Origin: Sphingobacterium humi
GTDB taxonomy: Bacteria > Bacteroidota > Bacteroidia > Sphingobacteriales > Sphingobacteriaceae
Assembly (NCBI RefSeq): GCF_009768885.1
Contig: NZ_WSQA01000012.1
Span: forward strand, 62,001-126,000
Direction: 5' to 3'
DNA length: 64,000 nucleotides
Made by a program: the position numbers and the translations under genes. Numbering within the stretch: position 1 is the first letter of the stretch; every line of letters starts with the position of its first letter. The notes under the pieces were generated by a model that ran no database searches, was not told the origin of the DNA, and was given only the letters and a program-made list of their open reading frames with translations. Positions 8,136-17,900 of this stretch are shown here, one piece after another.

Positions 8136-11100
8136 ATGAAGCCGACAAGGATGTTAATTGCTATGCTGCTTTTCGCTATGCTGATGGCTGTGCCTAGCTA
8201 TGGCCAAAAACAACTCTATAATTTCATTCATTTTACCGAGAAGGAGGGGTTGCCAAGCAATACCGTCAATGGCCTGGCTTTGGATAGCACCGGCTTGTTG
8301 TGGTTAACTAGCAAACATGGGCTGGCCTATTTTGATGGCGCCCGCTTTAACCATGTGGCTTTTCAGCAGGGCACCAATACCTATTCCAATTACTTGGGAT
8401 CCCTCGCTATCGATAAGCAAAACCGGATTTGGATGACAACTAATGATAGAGGCTTGCTGTGCTACGATCGTAGTAAACCGCTGGAACGGTCGATGTCGCA
8501 ATTTAATGCGCTTGTAGGCGAGCAAAAGCTGGTTAAATCGAACCTCTACGATGTGCTGGTCTCCTCATCCGGCTTAATTTATTTTGGGGGACAAGAAACC
8601 GATTTGCAGGTGTTAAATCCGCAATCGGGCAAGGTCGTACAACTGCCAATTCCGCATATCAACAGCAGTGACCCTTTAACCATTTATTGTATTCAGGAAG
8701 ATGCTGAAGGTAATTTGTGGATTGGCACGCGCTATCATGGCTTTATCTGCTATAATCCGAAACAACAAACCAGCAAACAGGTAGACTTTCGGTTGCCTGG
8801 TGAAAATGGGGTGGCCGACTTTGCTATGGCGAATGGGCAGGTGTATTTGGGGTATTATGACCGTGATTTGGTCAGCTTTAATCCGAAGACCGATCAGTTG
8901 CAACATTCCCTATTGAATTTGGGAAAGAGCCAAACCTACTACGATAATTTTGTGTCGGCAATTGCCTATTGGCCGGAAGAAAACTCCCTGCTCGTTGGCC
9001 ACAACGATCGGGGTTTATGGCAGTACCAGCTCGACAGCAAGGAAAGCCAACAGATCAGTTGGGACGATTTAATGCCCATTTTGCCGCAGCCTTCCCGCAT
9101 TCGGCAGCTCTTGCCCGTGAAAGAGGGCTATTGGATGGCGACGGAAAATGGTTTGTTTTTCTATACCAAGGCTTGGAATAAAATCAACACGCTGATTCCG
9201 TTAAAGGAAAAAGAGGATGCCATCGAGCGTTTGATTTCCTGGGAAGGGGAGACTTGGTATAAAACGGCGCATAGTTTTGGGCAGCTCGATCAGCACTTTC
9301 AGCGGATATCAACCTATCCGGTTGATGGCTTTCGGGTGAGCATGATGAGCAGCGACCGGGAGCATCTTTATTTTTCTACTTTCGAAAATGGGGTTTTTGT
9401 TTTCGATAGGCAAACCAAGCGGGTGCAGCCCTTGAAAATAAAAGGCGAGGCCTATGGTTTTGAAAGTGCCGATTGCAATAACGTGATTCCCGATACCGTG
9501 CAGGGGGAGCCTGTTTTATGGATTGGATCCTGGAATTCTGGCCTGTACCAGTATTTTCCGAATCGACAGGAAATCCGACTTTTTGATAAAGACAGGGGCT
9601 TGCCTGACCCTAAAGTAATTACAGTGGGTAAGGACCATGCCGGTCAAATTTGGCTGGGCATGGATGGCTATGGCGTGTTACGTCTTTTAAACAAAGCGAA
9701 CCCTCGTTTTCAACAGTTTGTTCAAAGTAGGGAAAGTGGCGCCCTGATGTCGAATACCATTTTTTCATTCTACAAGGGCCAATCGGGTAATTTTTGGTTT
9801 TCCAGCGGTGCATCGGGAATTGGGCGGGTATTAGCAAAGGGAGAACAGCAGGTGGAGTTTGTACATTTTTACGATCGTAATCCATACCCATGGTTATATG
9901 CGGTGGAGATGCAAGAGGACGGCCTGGGCTATATATGGGTGAAGGTGCTGGACGGGGTGATGCTGTTCAATCAGCGGAAGCAGGTTTTTCGGCATTTACT
10001 GCCGGGGAAGGGAACCTATCCGAGCAGCAGCTTTAAGACCTTTGGTTTTTACCTGATGGGTGCCCAATTACTGTGGATGACGGATAAAGGCTTGGTGGTG
10101 GGCGACCTGTATAAGGTGCATCAGATGGAGCCTTTTCATGCCACGCCGATGATTTCTAAGCTGACCATTTTAAACGAAGACCAAACCTACCGCATGTATG
10201 GGCAGCGTAAAATAGATTTGAAGGCCAACGAGAATAATTTTTCGTTTTCCTTTTCTTCAGATGCCCAACACTTGGGTTCGCCCATGCGCTATGCTTATCA
10301 ATTGGTAGGGCTGGATGAACATTGGGTTGAAGCATCGAAAGATTTGCAGGCCTATTACAATAATTTGGCCCCCGGTAGATATGTATTTAAGGTGCGGGTA
10401 GGGGATAGCTATGGCAATTGGTCGGGTAAAATTCTGGAAGTGCCCATCAGTTTGGCTTCCTATTGGTATGCCTCCTGGTGGTTTCGCATGCTTATGGGCA
10501 TGGCGCTGCTGGCGGCCATGCTGTTCTTTTTCTGGTATCGCATCAGTCAACAAAAGAAGGTGAACCGTTTACAGCAATCCTACAATACGAAATTGGAGGA
10601 AGAGCTGGCCTTGAAAGTGCAGAAAATTCAGGAACAGGCCATGGATATCGAGCGGGAAAAGCAAGAGAAAATGGCGAAAGACTATAAGCAAAAACTTTAT
10701 GAGAGTGAGCTGAAAGCCATCCGTTCGCAAATGAATCCACATTTTATATTTAATGTGTTGAATTCCATTGAGGCCTACGTGGTGGAAAACGATAGCGCCA
10801 ATGCCTCCAAACTGATTCAGCAATTCTCGACCTTGAGTCGCATTGTCTTGGAGAATTCGCAGTTTTCCATTGTAAGTTTAAAATCTGAACTGCAACTGGT
10901 ATCGCTGTACCTGGAGCTGGAACGCGAGCGTTTTGACCATGCCTTTGACTATGTCATCGTGGTTGCCCCGACTATAAAGCAGCCCGATTGCCGCATTCCT
11001 TCGCTGTTGATTCAGCCTTTGGTGGAGAATGCGGTACATCATGGTATTCGCCATCTGCTGCATCGGAAGGGGCAGATCCGCATTGAGGTGTATGCCGAGC

Positions 11101-11366
11101 AAGGCAAGCTGTTTATTGATATTTTCGATAATGGCGTCGGCTTTCATGCGCGGCCAAAATCGACTTCCTCCAGCTTTAAGAACAGTTCATTCGGTATAAA
11201 GGGCATACAGGAGCGGCTACACATGATTAATGAAAACAATGCCTTGCCGGTTGCGGAATTGCAGATCATAAAATTAAGCGTAGAAAATGAGGGCTTTAGT
11301 ACGCTTGTGCGTATCATTCTGCCCGATTCAGCGGTGTTTGGAAGCCTAAAAAAGGACGCTAATTAG
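8136..11366 (+). CDS. Two-component propeller sensor histidine kinase (LytS/YehU-type kinase core)
   Basis: The protein has 1076 residues. A signal peptide (about 1-23) precedes a large periplasmic part made of regulator-propeller repeats (for example GLLWLTSKHGLAYFDG, GNLWIGTRYHGF, GQIWLGMDGYGV) and a Y_Y_Y domain (about 700-760). One membrane segment follows near 783-803, then a coiled coil and a His_kinase domain with phospho-acceptor H869 in QMNPHFIFN. The HATPase has an N box (PLVENAVHHG, near 960) and DNGVGF (near 998). It senses an extracellular ligand, often a glycan in this class, and phosphorylates the upstream LytTR regulator. Its stop codon lies within the terminator palindrome at 11352-11373. 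Confidence 0.93.
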   Translation: MKPTRMLIAMLLFAMLMAVPSYGQKQLYNFIHFTEKEGLPSNTVNGLALDSTGLLWLTSKHGLAYFDGARFNHVAFQQGTNTYSNYLGSLAIDKQNRIWMTTNDRGLLCYDRSKPLERSMSQFNALVGEQKLVKSNLYDVLVSSSGLIYFGGQETDLQVLNPQSGKVVQLPIPHINSSDPLTIYCIQEDAEGNLWIGTRYHGFICYNPKQQTSKQVDFRLPGENGVADFAMANGQVYLGYYDRDLVSFNPKTDQLQHSLLNLGKSQTYYDNFVSAIAYWPEENSLLVGHNDRGLWQYQLDSKESQQISWDDLMPILPQPSRIRQLLPVKEGYWMATENGLFFYTKAWNKINTLIPLKEKEDAIERLISWEGETWYKTAHSFGQLDQHFQRISTYPVDGFRVSMMSSDREHLYFSTFENGVFVFDRQTKRVQPLKIKGEAYGFESADCNNVIPDTVQGEPVLWIGSWNSGLYQYFPNRQEIRLFDKDRGLPDPKVITVGKDHAGQIWLGMDGYGVLRLLNKANPRFQQFVQSRESGALMSNTIFSFYKGQSGNFWFSSGASGIGRVLAKGEQQVEFVHFYDRNPYPWLYAVEMQEDGLGYIWVKVLDGVMLFNQRKQVFRHLLPGKGTYPSSSFKTFGFYLMGAQLLWMTDKGLVVGDLYKVHQMEPFHATPMISKLTILNEDQTYRMYGQRKIDLKANENNFSFSFSSDAQHLGSPMRYAYQLVGLDEHWVEASKDLQAYYNNLAPGRYVFKVRVGDSYGNWSGKILEVPISLASYWYASWWFRMLMGMALLAAMLFFFWYRISQQKKVNRLQQSYNTKLEEELALKVQKIQEQAMDIEREKQEKMAKDYKQKLYESELKAIRSQMNPHFIFNVLNSIEAYVVENDSANASKLIQQFSTLSRIVLENSQFSIVSLKSELQLVSLYLELERERFDHAFDYVIVVAPTIKQPDCRIPSLLIQPLVENAVHHGIRHLLHRKGQIRIEVYAEQGKLFIDIFDNGVGFHARPKSTSSSFKNSSFGIKGIQERLHMINENNALPVAELQIIKLSVENEGFSTLVRIILPDSAVFGSLKKDAN

Positions 11367-11373
11367 CGTCCTT
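11352..11373. terminator. Palindromic terminator between convergent genes
   Basis: A perfect 22-bp palindrome has an AAGGACGC/GCGTCCTT core. On the minus strand it is followed by a run of six T (upstream AAAAAA on plus), so it best serves the acyl-CoA thioesterase operon. It overlaps the stop codon of the sensor kinase on the plus strand. Confidence 0.75.
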
Positions 11374-11390
11374 GGTATCTTATATGCTGC

Positions 11391-11918
11391 TTAATGCGAG
11401 CGGTTGAATGTCTTGATCAATTCCTTAATGCCTTTGGCGTTCTCCGGTTTCAGCTTGCCGGCCAGTAACAAACGAAGTTCCCGACGTTGCAAAGCCTCTT
11501 CAAAGAGTTTTGTTTCCACTTCTGTCTCCGGGCTTAAGGTTGGGATGGCTTTAGGACGTCCTTCCTCATCAATGGAAACAAAGGTATAGTAGGCTTCATT
11601 CGACTTCACTTTGGTGCCCTCGGGCAAGTTTTGAGCGAAGATTTCCATGCGTACTTCTACCGAGGTGTTGAAAGCACGGGTCACCTGCGCCTGAATGGTA
11701 ACCACCTCACCCAGTTTAATGGAGCGTTTGAAGGATACATTATCAACCGATACAGTAACCACTTGGTTGTTGCAATGCTTTTGGGCTGCCATGGCTGAAC
11801 AAATGTCCATCCAGTATAATAAGCGGCCTCCCATGAGGTTGCCAAAGGTATTGGTATCGTTGGGCAATACCAACTCGTTCATTTCGGTATAGGATTCTTT
11901 CGCGAATTTGTGTTTCAT
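11391..11918 (-). CDS. Acyl-CoA thioesterase, hotdog fold (YciA/BACH-like)
   Basis: This 175-residue protein has the hotdog ACOT elements MNELVLPNDTNTFGNLMGGRL (the Asn/Asp-containing active-site helix), VTVSVDNVSFKRSIKLGEVV and EAYYTFVSIDEEGRP. It hydrolyses acyl-CoA to free acid and CoA in the cytoplasm; chain-length preference is not visible. It starts 3 bp after the RmlD-like reductase gene, so it is the last gene of an M28 peptidase, reductase, thioesterase operon ending at the terminator 11352-11373. The C-terminal helix (residues 130-175) is rich in Glu/Arg/Lys. Confidence 0.9.
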   Translation of the reverse strand: MKHKFAKESYTEMNELVLPNDTNTFGNLMGGRLLYWMDICSAMAAQKHCNNQVVTVSVDNVSFKRSIKLGEVVTIQAQVTRAFNTSVEVRMEIFAQNLPEGTKVKSNEAYYTFVSIDEEGRPKAIPTLSPETEVETKLFEEALQRRELRLLLAGKLKPENAKGIKELIKTFNRSH

Positions 11919-11921
11919 GTA

Positions 11922-12854
11922 TTATTTTCTAAATGCGTTGATCTGTTGATCGATGGTAAAGAGGCTTTCGGTAAAGGAGGTGGGGCTAAAGCCCAGTTCT
12001 CTTTTCGCCTTCTCTAGTATAAACCCTGTTTTTTGCGGACGGTTTGTGGCTTGTCCAATTTCTGCTGCGCTCACCTCACCCAGCAAGTTTTTATCCAAGT
12101 GCCAATGCTCGGCTACCAATAGGGCTAATTCACGAATGCTGTAAAGGGTGTCGCTGGAAATATGATAGGTGCCTTGGGCCTCTTTTTCCAGGGCCAACAA
12201 ACAAGCCGCTGCCAGGTCGTCTACCCAAGTGGGCATGCGCCATTGATCGCTAACCGCGCGAATGGCCTCGCCGTTTTCGAGTTTGCCCTTAGCCCATAAC
12301 ACGATATTGGAGCGATTGGCATCGGCAATAACACCATAGACCAAAATAGTGCGCAGGATGGCCGCCCGGCAACCTGTCGCCTCGATAAGGCGCTCTGCAT
12401 CCCATTTGCTTTGCCCATAGGCATTGCAGGGTCTGCATTCGTCGTCTTCCGCGTAGGGTCCGTTCTTTCCATCGAATACGAAATCCGTAGATAGGAAAGT
12501 CAGGTGTATATCTTTTTCGGCGCAAAGGTTCGCAAAATAAGCCGAAGCATCTACATTCAGGCGCTGGCAAAGGTCGGGTTTGCTTTCGCAGACTTCCACG
12601 CTGGTTAATGCGGCGGCATGGATAATATGGCTAGGCTTAACATCTTCTACCAACTGGCGGATGGCATCAAAATCGACCAGGTCTAGCTGTTCAAATCGAT
12701 AGCCTTCTTGTTGGGGATTGCGGTTTGGCGATTGGGAGGTGCAGCATAAGCTGTATCCTGGCTTTTGCAGGATAAGTTCCGTTAATTTATGGCCTAAGAA
12801 ACCGTTGGAACCGGTCAGTAAGACTCGTTTTTCCGTTTTGTTTAGTTCGTCCAT
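11922..12854 (-). CDS. SDR-family NAD(P)-dependent reductase, RmlD-like
   Basis: This 310-residue protein has an extended-SDR Rossmann motif GSNGFLGHK near residue 15, the central LSTDFVFDG segment with the active-site Ser/Thr, and the YGQSK catalytic Tyr/Lys pair. These fit the RmlD substrate-binding (dTDP-4-dehydrorhamnose reductase) family. No other rhamnose or nucleotide-sugar genes are nearby, so the true substrate is open. Its start overlaps the end of the upstream M28 peptidase gene by 13 bp, and the thioesterase follows after 3 bp, pointing to one operon. Confidence 0.88.
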   Translation of the reverse strand: MDELNKTEKRVLLTGSNGFLGHKLTELILQKPGYSLCCTSQSPNRNPQQEGYRFEQLDLVDFDAIRQLVEDVKPSHIIHAAALTSVEVCESKPDLCQRLNVDASAYFANLCAEKDIHLTFLSTDFVFDGKNGPYAEDDECRPCNAYGQSKWDAERLIEATGCRAAILRTILVYGVIADANRSNIVLWAKGKLENGEAIRAVSDQWRMPTWVDDLAAACLLALEKEAQGTYHISSDTLYSIRELALLVAEHWHLDKNLLGEVSAAEIGQATNRPQKTGFILEKAKRELGFSPTSFTESLFTIDQQINAFRK

Positions 12855-13792
12855 TGGAAGTCCATTTTTGGTTGTTTCATGGAATGGTCAATCACTTTCA
12901 TCTCGATGTTTAAAATCTCTTCCAACGCTTTGTAGTCGATCTTATGGGCATCATCGGAAGGTTTGTGGTAATCGTCGTGACCACCGGTGTGAAAGAACAG
13001 CACCGGGATGTTTTTCTTGTAGAAGGAGGTTTGATCGGAACCGCCATTGCCATCTTTACTGGTGTGGAATTTTAGGGGGCTGCTGATACCTTCGAAGATT
13101 TTAGGGAAGGCCGAGCTGGTGCCATAGCCAATAATGGCTAAGCCTTGTTCCGGTTGGTAGCGACCAATCATATCCATATTCAGCATCCAGTGGATGTCGT
13201 TTAAGGGTAGGGTTGGGTTTTCCGTATAATAGCGGGAGCCGACAAGGCCTAATTCCTCGGCACCAAAGCCGATAAATAAGAGGTTGAAGGCTTCTTGTTC
13301 TCCATTGCTTGCGTAATGACGAGCCAGCTCCAAGAGCCCCGCAACACCGGAAGCATTATCATCGGCGCCATTGTGTAATTTGCCCACACCTAGCGAGTCG
13401 CGGGTGCCTCCTATGGTGCCGTAGCCCAAATGATCGTAATGAGCACCAATCACGATGGTGTAAGGAGCTTTATTATCGATAAAGCCAATGATATTGTCAG
13501 ATTGGCGGAGGGAGTCCTGCACCTTTACTCTTCTGATCTTGGCTTCGAAGGATTGGCGAAAGCCTTGCTCGCCTTTGGGCTGCAGGCCATATTTTTTGAA
13601 ATGCTTTTCGATATACTTGGCGGCTTTATGCGATCCGGGTTTTCCCGTTTCGCGCCCTTTCATCTTATCGGAAGCCAGGTATTCGATGTGCTTTTTTAAG
13701 TTCTTAGGATTTATTTGGGCTATGGCTGATGGGGAAACGCCTACAAAAAAGGCACAACAGCAGACAGCCCAAAAGAATTGGAAATGTTTCAT
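12842..13792 (-). CDS. M28 family zinc aminopeptidase, secreted
   Basis: This 316-residue protein has a signal peptide (residues 1-26, ending SAIAQ). The two-zinc M28 site is complete: H118 (GAHYDH), bridging D144 (GADDNASG), catalytic E179 with ligand E180 (GAEELG), D207 (NMDMIGR) and H276 (DDYHKPSDD). It removes N-terminal residues from peptides in the periplasm or outside. It is one of two M28 proteins in the window (the other is at 36958-38544). A TATATTTG -7 element ends 4 bp before its ATG, suggesting its own promoter with almost no leader. The 3' end overlaps the reductase start. Confidence 0.93.
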   Translation of the reverse strand: MKHFQFFWAVCCCAFFVGVSPSAIAQINPKNLKKHIEYLASDKMKGRETGKPGSHKAAKYIEKHFKKYGLQPKGEQGFRQSFEAKIRRVKVQDSLRQSDNIIGFIDNKAPYTIVIGAHYDHLGYGTIGGTRDSLGVGKLHNGADDNASGVAGLLELARHYASNGEQEAFNLLFIGFGAEELGLVGSRYYTENPTLPLNDIHWMLNMDMIGRYQPEQGLAIIGYGTSSAFPKIFEGISSPLKFHTSKDGNGGSDQTSFYKKNIPVLFFHTGGHDDYHKPSDDAHKIDYKALEEILNIEMKVIDHSMKQPKMDFQWTN

Positions 13793-13796
13793 GTTC

Positions 13797-13804
13797 CAAA
13801 TATA
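13797..13804 (-). promoter_or_regulatory. -7 promoter element TATATTTG upstream of the M28 gene
   Basis: The minus-strand TATATTTG matches TAnnTTTG and ends 4 nt before the ATG at 13792. No -33 TTG is seen at the usual distance. Confidence 0.5.
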
Positions 13805-13859
13805 CGCTAAAAGCGAAAATTGGAAGGGTTATTTCCTGTAAAAATAAGGAGTTGATGGC

Positions 13860-14510
13860 TTAGTCTTCGGCAACCTCGCTATGGGCACTTTGTTTTTCTT
13901 GGTGCTCCTCTTTGAAATAGCGGTTGTTGAAAATTAAGATAAGGAATACCCCAACGGAGATGGCTGAATCGGCCACATTGAAAATTGGACGGAAGAATTT
14001 GAATTCCTCACCACCCCAAATTGGAAACCAAGTTGGGAATGTGCCGTCGATCAGGGGGAAATAAAGCATATCCACCACATAGCCGTGTAGGAATGTGGTA
14101 TAGCCACCGCCTTCTGGGAAGAGCACGGCTTTTTGATAAGGGGTACTTTCGCTAAAGATCATCCCGTAGAATGCACTGTCGATGATATTACCTAGCGCAC
14201 CAGCGAAAATTAACGCTACATTGAGGATGAACCCTCTATTGTATTTGTTTTTCACCATGTAGTGCAAGCCATAACCAATGCCGATGACAGCGATAATACG
14301 GAAGACACTTAAAAATAGTTTTCCATACTCGCCACCAAACTCCATACCGTAGGCCATGCCCGGGTTTTCAATAAAGTGGATAAGGAATTTATCGCCAAGA
14401 ACTTTGAATTCTTGTCCGATAGTCATGTTTAACTTTACCCAAAGCTTTGAAACTTGGTCAATCAGTAAGATAATTACAATGAGGAGAACGGGCTTGGTAT
14501 ATCCTTTCAT
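13860..14510 (-). CDS. lspA: Lipoprotein signal peptidase LspA (SPase II)
   Basis: This 216-residue inner-membrane aspartic protease cleaves prolipoproteins before the lipidated Cys. Features are the N-terminal helix with LLIDQVSKLWV, the HFIENPGMAYG motif, and the two catalytic Asp regions GNIIDS and FNVADSAIS. Four membrane segments are predicted. It is longer than the E. coli protein (about 164 residues) because of a loop between the two Asp regions and a charged C-terminal tail, as is usual in Bacteroidota. It follows ileS and a DksA-like gene on the same strand, but a terminator-like hairpin at 14517-14547 separates it from them. Confidence 0.95.
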   Translation of the reverse strand: MKGYTKPVLLIVIILLIDQVSKLWVKLNMTIGQEFKVLGDKFLIHFIENPGMAYGMEFGGEYGKLFLSVFRIIAVIGIGYGLHYMVKNKYNRGFILNVALIFAGALGNIIDSAFYGMIFSESTPYQKAVLFPEGGGYTTFLHGYVVDMLYFPLIDGTFPTWFPIWGGEEFKFFRPIFNVADSAISVGVFLILIFNNRYFKEEHQEKQSAHSEVAED

Positions 14511-14516
14511 AGTGCA

Positions 14517-14547
14517 TAAAAATGGTCTTTGTTCTCACAAAGACCAT
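14517..14547 (-). terminator. Intrinsic terminator between the DksA-like gene and lspA
   Basis: A perfect 10-bp stem ATGGTCTTTG/CAAAGACCAT (14522-14531, 14538-14547) with a 6-nt loop is followed on the minus strand by TTTTT. It lies right after the DksA-like gene and just before lspA. Confidence 0.75.
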
Positions 14548-14563
14548 CGAGTTAATCTTTTGC

Positions 14564-14947
14564 TTAATATTGTTTGTTCTTGGCCTCGATACTCAGTGTG
14601 GTATGAGGTACTGCTTTTAATCTTTCTTTCTGGATAAGCTTTCCAGTTTCTCTGCAAATCCCGTAGGTTTTGTTTTCGATGCGAACAAGTGCTGCTTCTA
14701 AGTTGTCGATGAACTTCTTCTGACGTGCAGCAAGCTGGTTAATTTGTTCTTTTTCTAGGGTGGCCGAGCCATCCTCTAGGGTTTTGTAAGTACCTGCTGT
14801 GTCATCTGTACCGTTCGCATTACTATTGCTCAGTGATTTTGTTAATGACGATAACTCTTCTCTGGCAATACGCAACTTCTCAAGAATAATTGCTTTAAAC
14901 TCTTGTAATTCAGCATCGCTGTACCGTGTTTTTTCTGTCTTTCCCAT
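14564..14947 (-). CDS. TraR/DksA-family protein with a degenerate zinc finger
   Basis: This 127-residue protein has a coiled-coil N-terminal two thirds and a DksA-type C-terminal end: NKTYGICRETGKLIQKERL followed by AVPHTTLSIEAK. Where DksA/TraR has a four-Cys zinc site, only one Cys remains (CRET...), so zinc is unlikely to be bound; this form is common in Bacteroidota. By family it would bind RNA polymerase in the secondary channel and modulate initiation, perhaps with ppGpp. It starts 4 bp after the ileS stop and is co-transcribed with it; the hairpin at 14517-14547 follows. Confidence 0.85.
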   Translation of the reverse strand: MGKTEKTRYSDAELQEFKAIILEKLRIAREELSSLTKSLSNSNANGTDDTAGTYKTLEDGSATLEKEQINQLAARQKKFIDNLEAALVRIENKTYGICRETGKLIQKERLKAVPHTTLSIEAKNKQY

Positions 14948-14950
14948 ACT

Positions 14951-17900
14951 TTAAATTTTTTCTATTAGTAGCAATAAGTTCTTGCCATCGATTTCTATAG
15001 GTTCCCCTACAGCCAGCGAATCATCGATTTTAAGAGTATCAGCCAAAATTTCCGTACAAATATACAAGAAATTATTTTCTACAGCTTGTTGAATTTCAGT
15101 ATTTTGACTTAGGGTAACAGCAATTCGGTCGGTAACTTCAAATCCTTTATCCTTGCGAAGGTTCTGAACGCGGTTAATTAACTCACGTGCGAGGCCTTCA
15201 TTCTTCAATTCTGGCGTGATATGTACGTCTAGAGCAACGGTTAGGCGGCCTAAATTGGCGACCTGCCAGCCTTCAACATCCTCTGCGATGATTTCGACAT
15301 CTTCGGTGCTAATAACATAATCCGTGCCACTTAACGCGAGGGTACCCTGGGTTTCTAGGTTATTGATAGCGGTTGCATCTAAAGCCTGAATGGCCGTGGA
15401 TACCGCTTTCATATCCTTACCTACCTTGGCACCCAACACTTTAAAGTTTGGTTTTACCTTCTTCTTGATGATACCGGTGGTATCAATAATGAATTCAATA
15501 GCTTTGATATTGGTTTCAGAAAGAATTAAATCTTTTACTTTTTCTACTTTTTCCTGGAAGGAAGCATCCAATACCGGCAATAAGATTTTGCTTAATGGCT
15601 GACGCACATTAATACCGGTTTTCTTGCGTAAGGATAGCGTAAGAGAGGATATGTCCTGCGCTAAAGCCATCCGTTCTTCCAAGGCTTTATCGACCAAGTC
15701 GCTGTGGTAAACCGGGAAGTCGGCTAAGTGTACCGATTCAAAATTCTCTTTTTGCGTGGCTGCATTTAAGTCTAAATACAACTGATCGGCAAAGAATGGT
15801 GAAATTGGAGCAATTAGCTTCGCAATAGTGTCTAGACAAGTATACAGGGTTTGGTAAGCAGAGATCTTATCGCTGCTGTAATCTCCTTTCCAGAAACGTC
15901 TGCGGCATAAACGAACATACCAGTTGCTGAGGTGTTCATCCACGAAGTTCTGGATGGCGCGTGCAGCTTTTGTTGGTTCGTAATCGGCGTAGAAGGCATC
16001 TACCTCTTTGCTTAAGCTATTCAGCAAGGAGATAATCCATCTGTCGATTTCTGGGCGTTCGTTGATGTTGATATCCGGTTCAGCATAGCTGAACTTATCG
16101 ATGTTTGCATATAAGGCGAAGAATGCATAGGTGTTGTACAAGGTACCGAAGAACTTCCGGCGTACTTCATCTAATCCTTCTTCATTGAATTTTAAGTTAT
16201 CCCATGGCGCGGCGTTGCTAATCATGTACCAGCGGGTGGCATCGGCAGAGTATTTCTCGATCGTAGCAAATGGATCGACACCATTGCCTAAACGTTTCGA
16301 CATCTTATTGCCGTTTTTGTCGAGTACCAAACCGTTGGATACTACGTTTTTGAAAGCTACGGAGCCACGTACCATGGTGGAGATGGCGTGCAGGGTGAAG
16401 AACCAGCCACGCGTTTGATCGACACCTTCGGCGATAAAGTCGGCCGGGAAGGCGGAGAAGTAATCTTCTTTAAACGGCAGGGCTTCGCCTTTTTCCAGTT
16501 TATCGTAGTCCAATCCCCATTGTGCATAAGGCATCGCTCCAGAATCAAACCATACGTCGATAAGATCGGATTCGCGGTAGAGCTTTTGTCCGGCTTCGGA
16601 AACCAAAATAATATCATCTACATAAGGACGGTGCAGGTCTAATTGATCTGTTCCGAACTTATCCAGGTAAGATTTGTTAACGGCTTTTTCTTCTTCAGAA
16701 AGGATGTCGGAATTTAAGGAATCCTCCAATAAGGATTTCAATTCCGGCATGGAGCCGATGCAGATTTCTTCGTTTTCATCTTCGGAGCGCCAGATAGGTA
16801 ATGGAGTTCCCCAATAGCGAGAACGCGAAAGGTTCCAGTCTACTAGGTTTTCCAACCAATTTCCAAAGCGACCGGAGCCTGTTGCTTCTGGTTTCCAATT
16901 GATGGTTTTATTCAATGCAACCAACTCATCTTTTAATGCGGTGGTACGGATAAACCAGCTGTCTAATGGATAGTATAAGACAGGTTTATCTGTTCTCCAG
17001 CAATGAGGGTAGGTGTGTTCGTATTTTTTAACGTCGAAGGCTTTGTTGTCTTCCTTGAGTTTAATGGCGATTAATACATCGGTAGGGCGGAAGTCTTTAG
17101 CTTCACGCTCTTCTGCGGAGTAGTATTCTTCCTTCACGAAGCGTCCGGCGAAGTCGGTTACTTCTTTCACAAACTTTCCGGTACGATCTACCGTAGGGAC
17201 ATCTTTGCCGTTTTCGTCTTTTACAAGAATGGCTGGTACGCCGTTTTCACGGGCAACTCGGAAGTCATCCGCCCCATAGGTTGGCGCCGCATGCACAATA
17301 CCGGTACCATCTTCTGTTGTTACGAAATCGCCGATGATCACTTTGAAGGCTTTCTCGATAAGTTCTTCAGAAGTGATGTATGGCATCAATTGATGATAGC
17401 GTAATCCGGCTAATTCTTCGCCTTTAAATTCTGCGGCAATTTCCCAAGGGATCAGCTTGTCGCCGAACGTATAGTCTTGGAAAGATACCTGCTGGCCTTC
17501 TGCTTTGAAGTGCTTGCTTATCAGGTTCTTCGCCAATATAACCGAAACAGGAGCCCCGGTGTACTGGTTGAAGGTTCTGATTTTAACGTAGTCGATGTTT
17601 TTGCCGACTACTAAGGCGGTATTACTTGGCAGGGTCCAAGGTGTTGTTGTCCAGGCGATGAAAGCAACATCTTCCTCAGGAGATTCGACTAAGCGGTCGA
17701 TCATTGGGTGTATCTGTGCTTTATCCAAGCGGAATTCAGCCACGATAGTTGTATCTTTTACATCTTTGTATGTGCCGGGTTGGTTTAGCTCGTGCGAACT
17801 TAGACCCGTACCTGCTGCCGGCGAATACGGCTGGATGGTGTAGCCTTTATAAAGTAATCCTTTTTTATACAGGTCTTTTAACAGGAACCATAAGGTTTCG

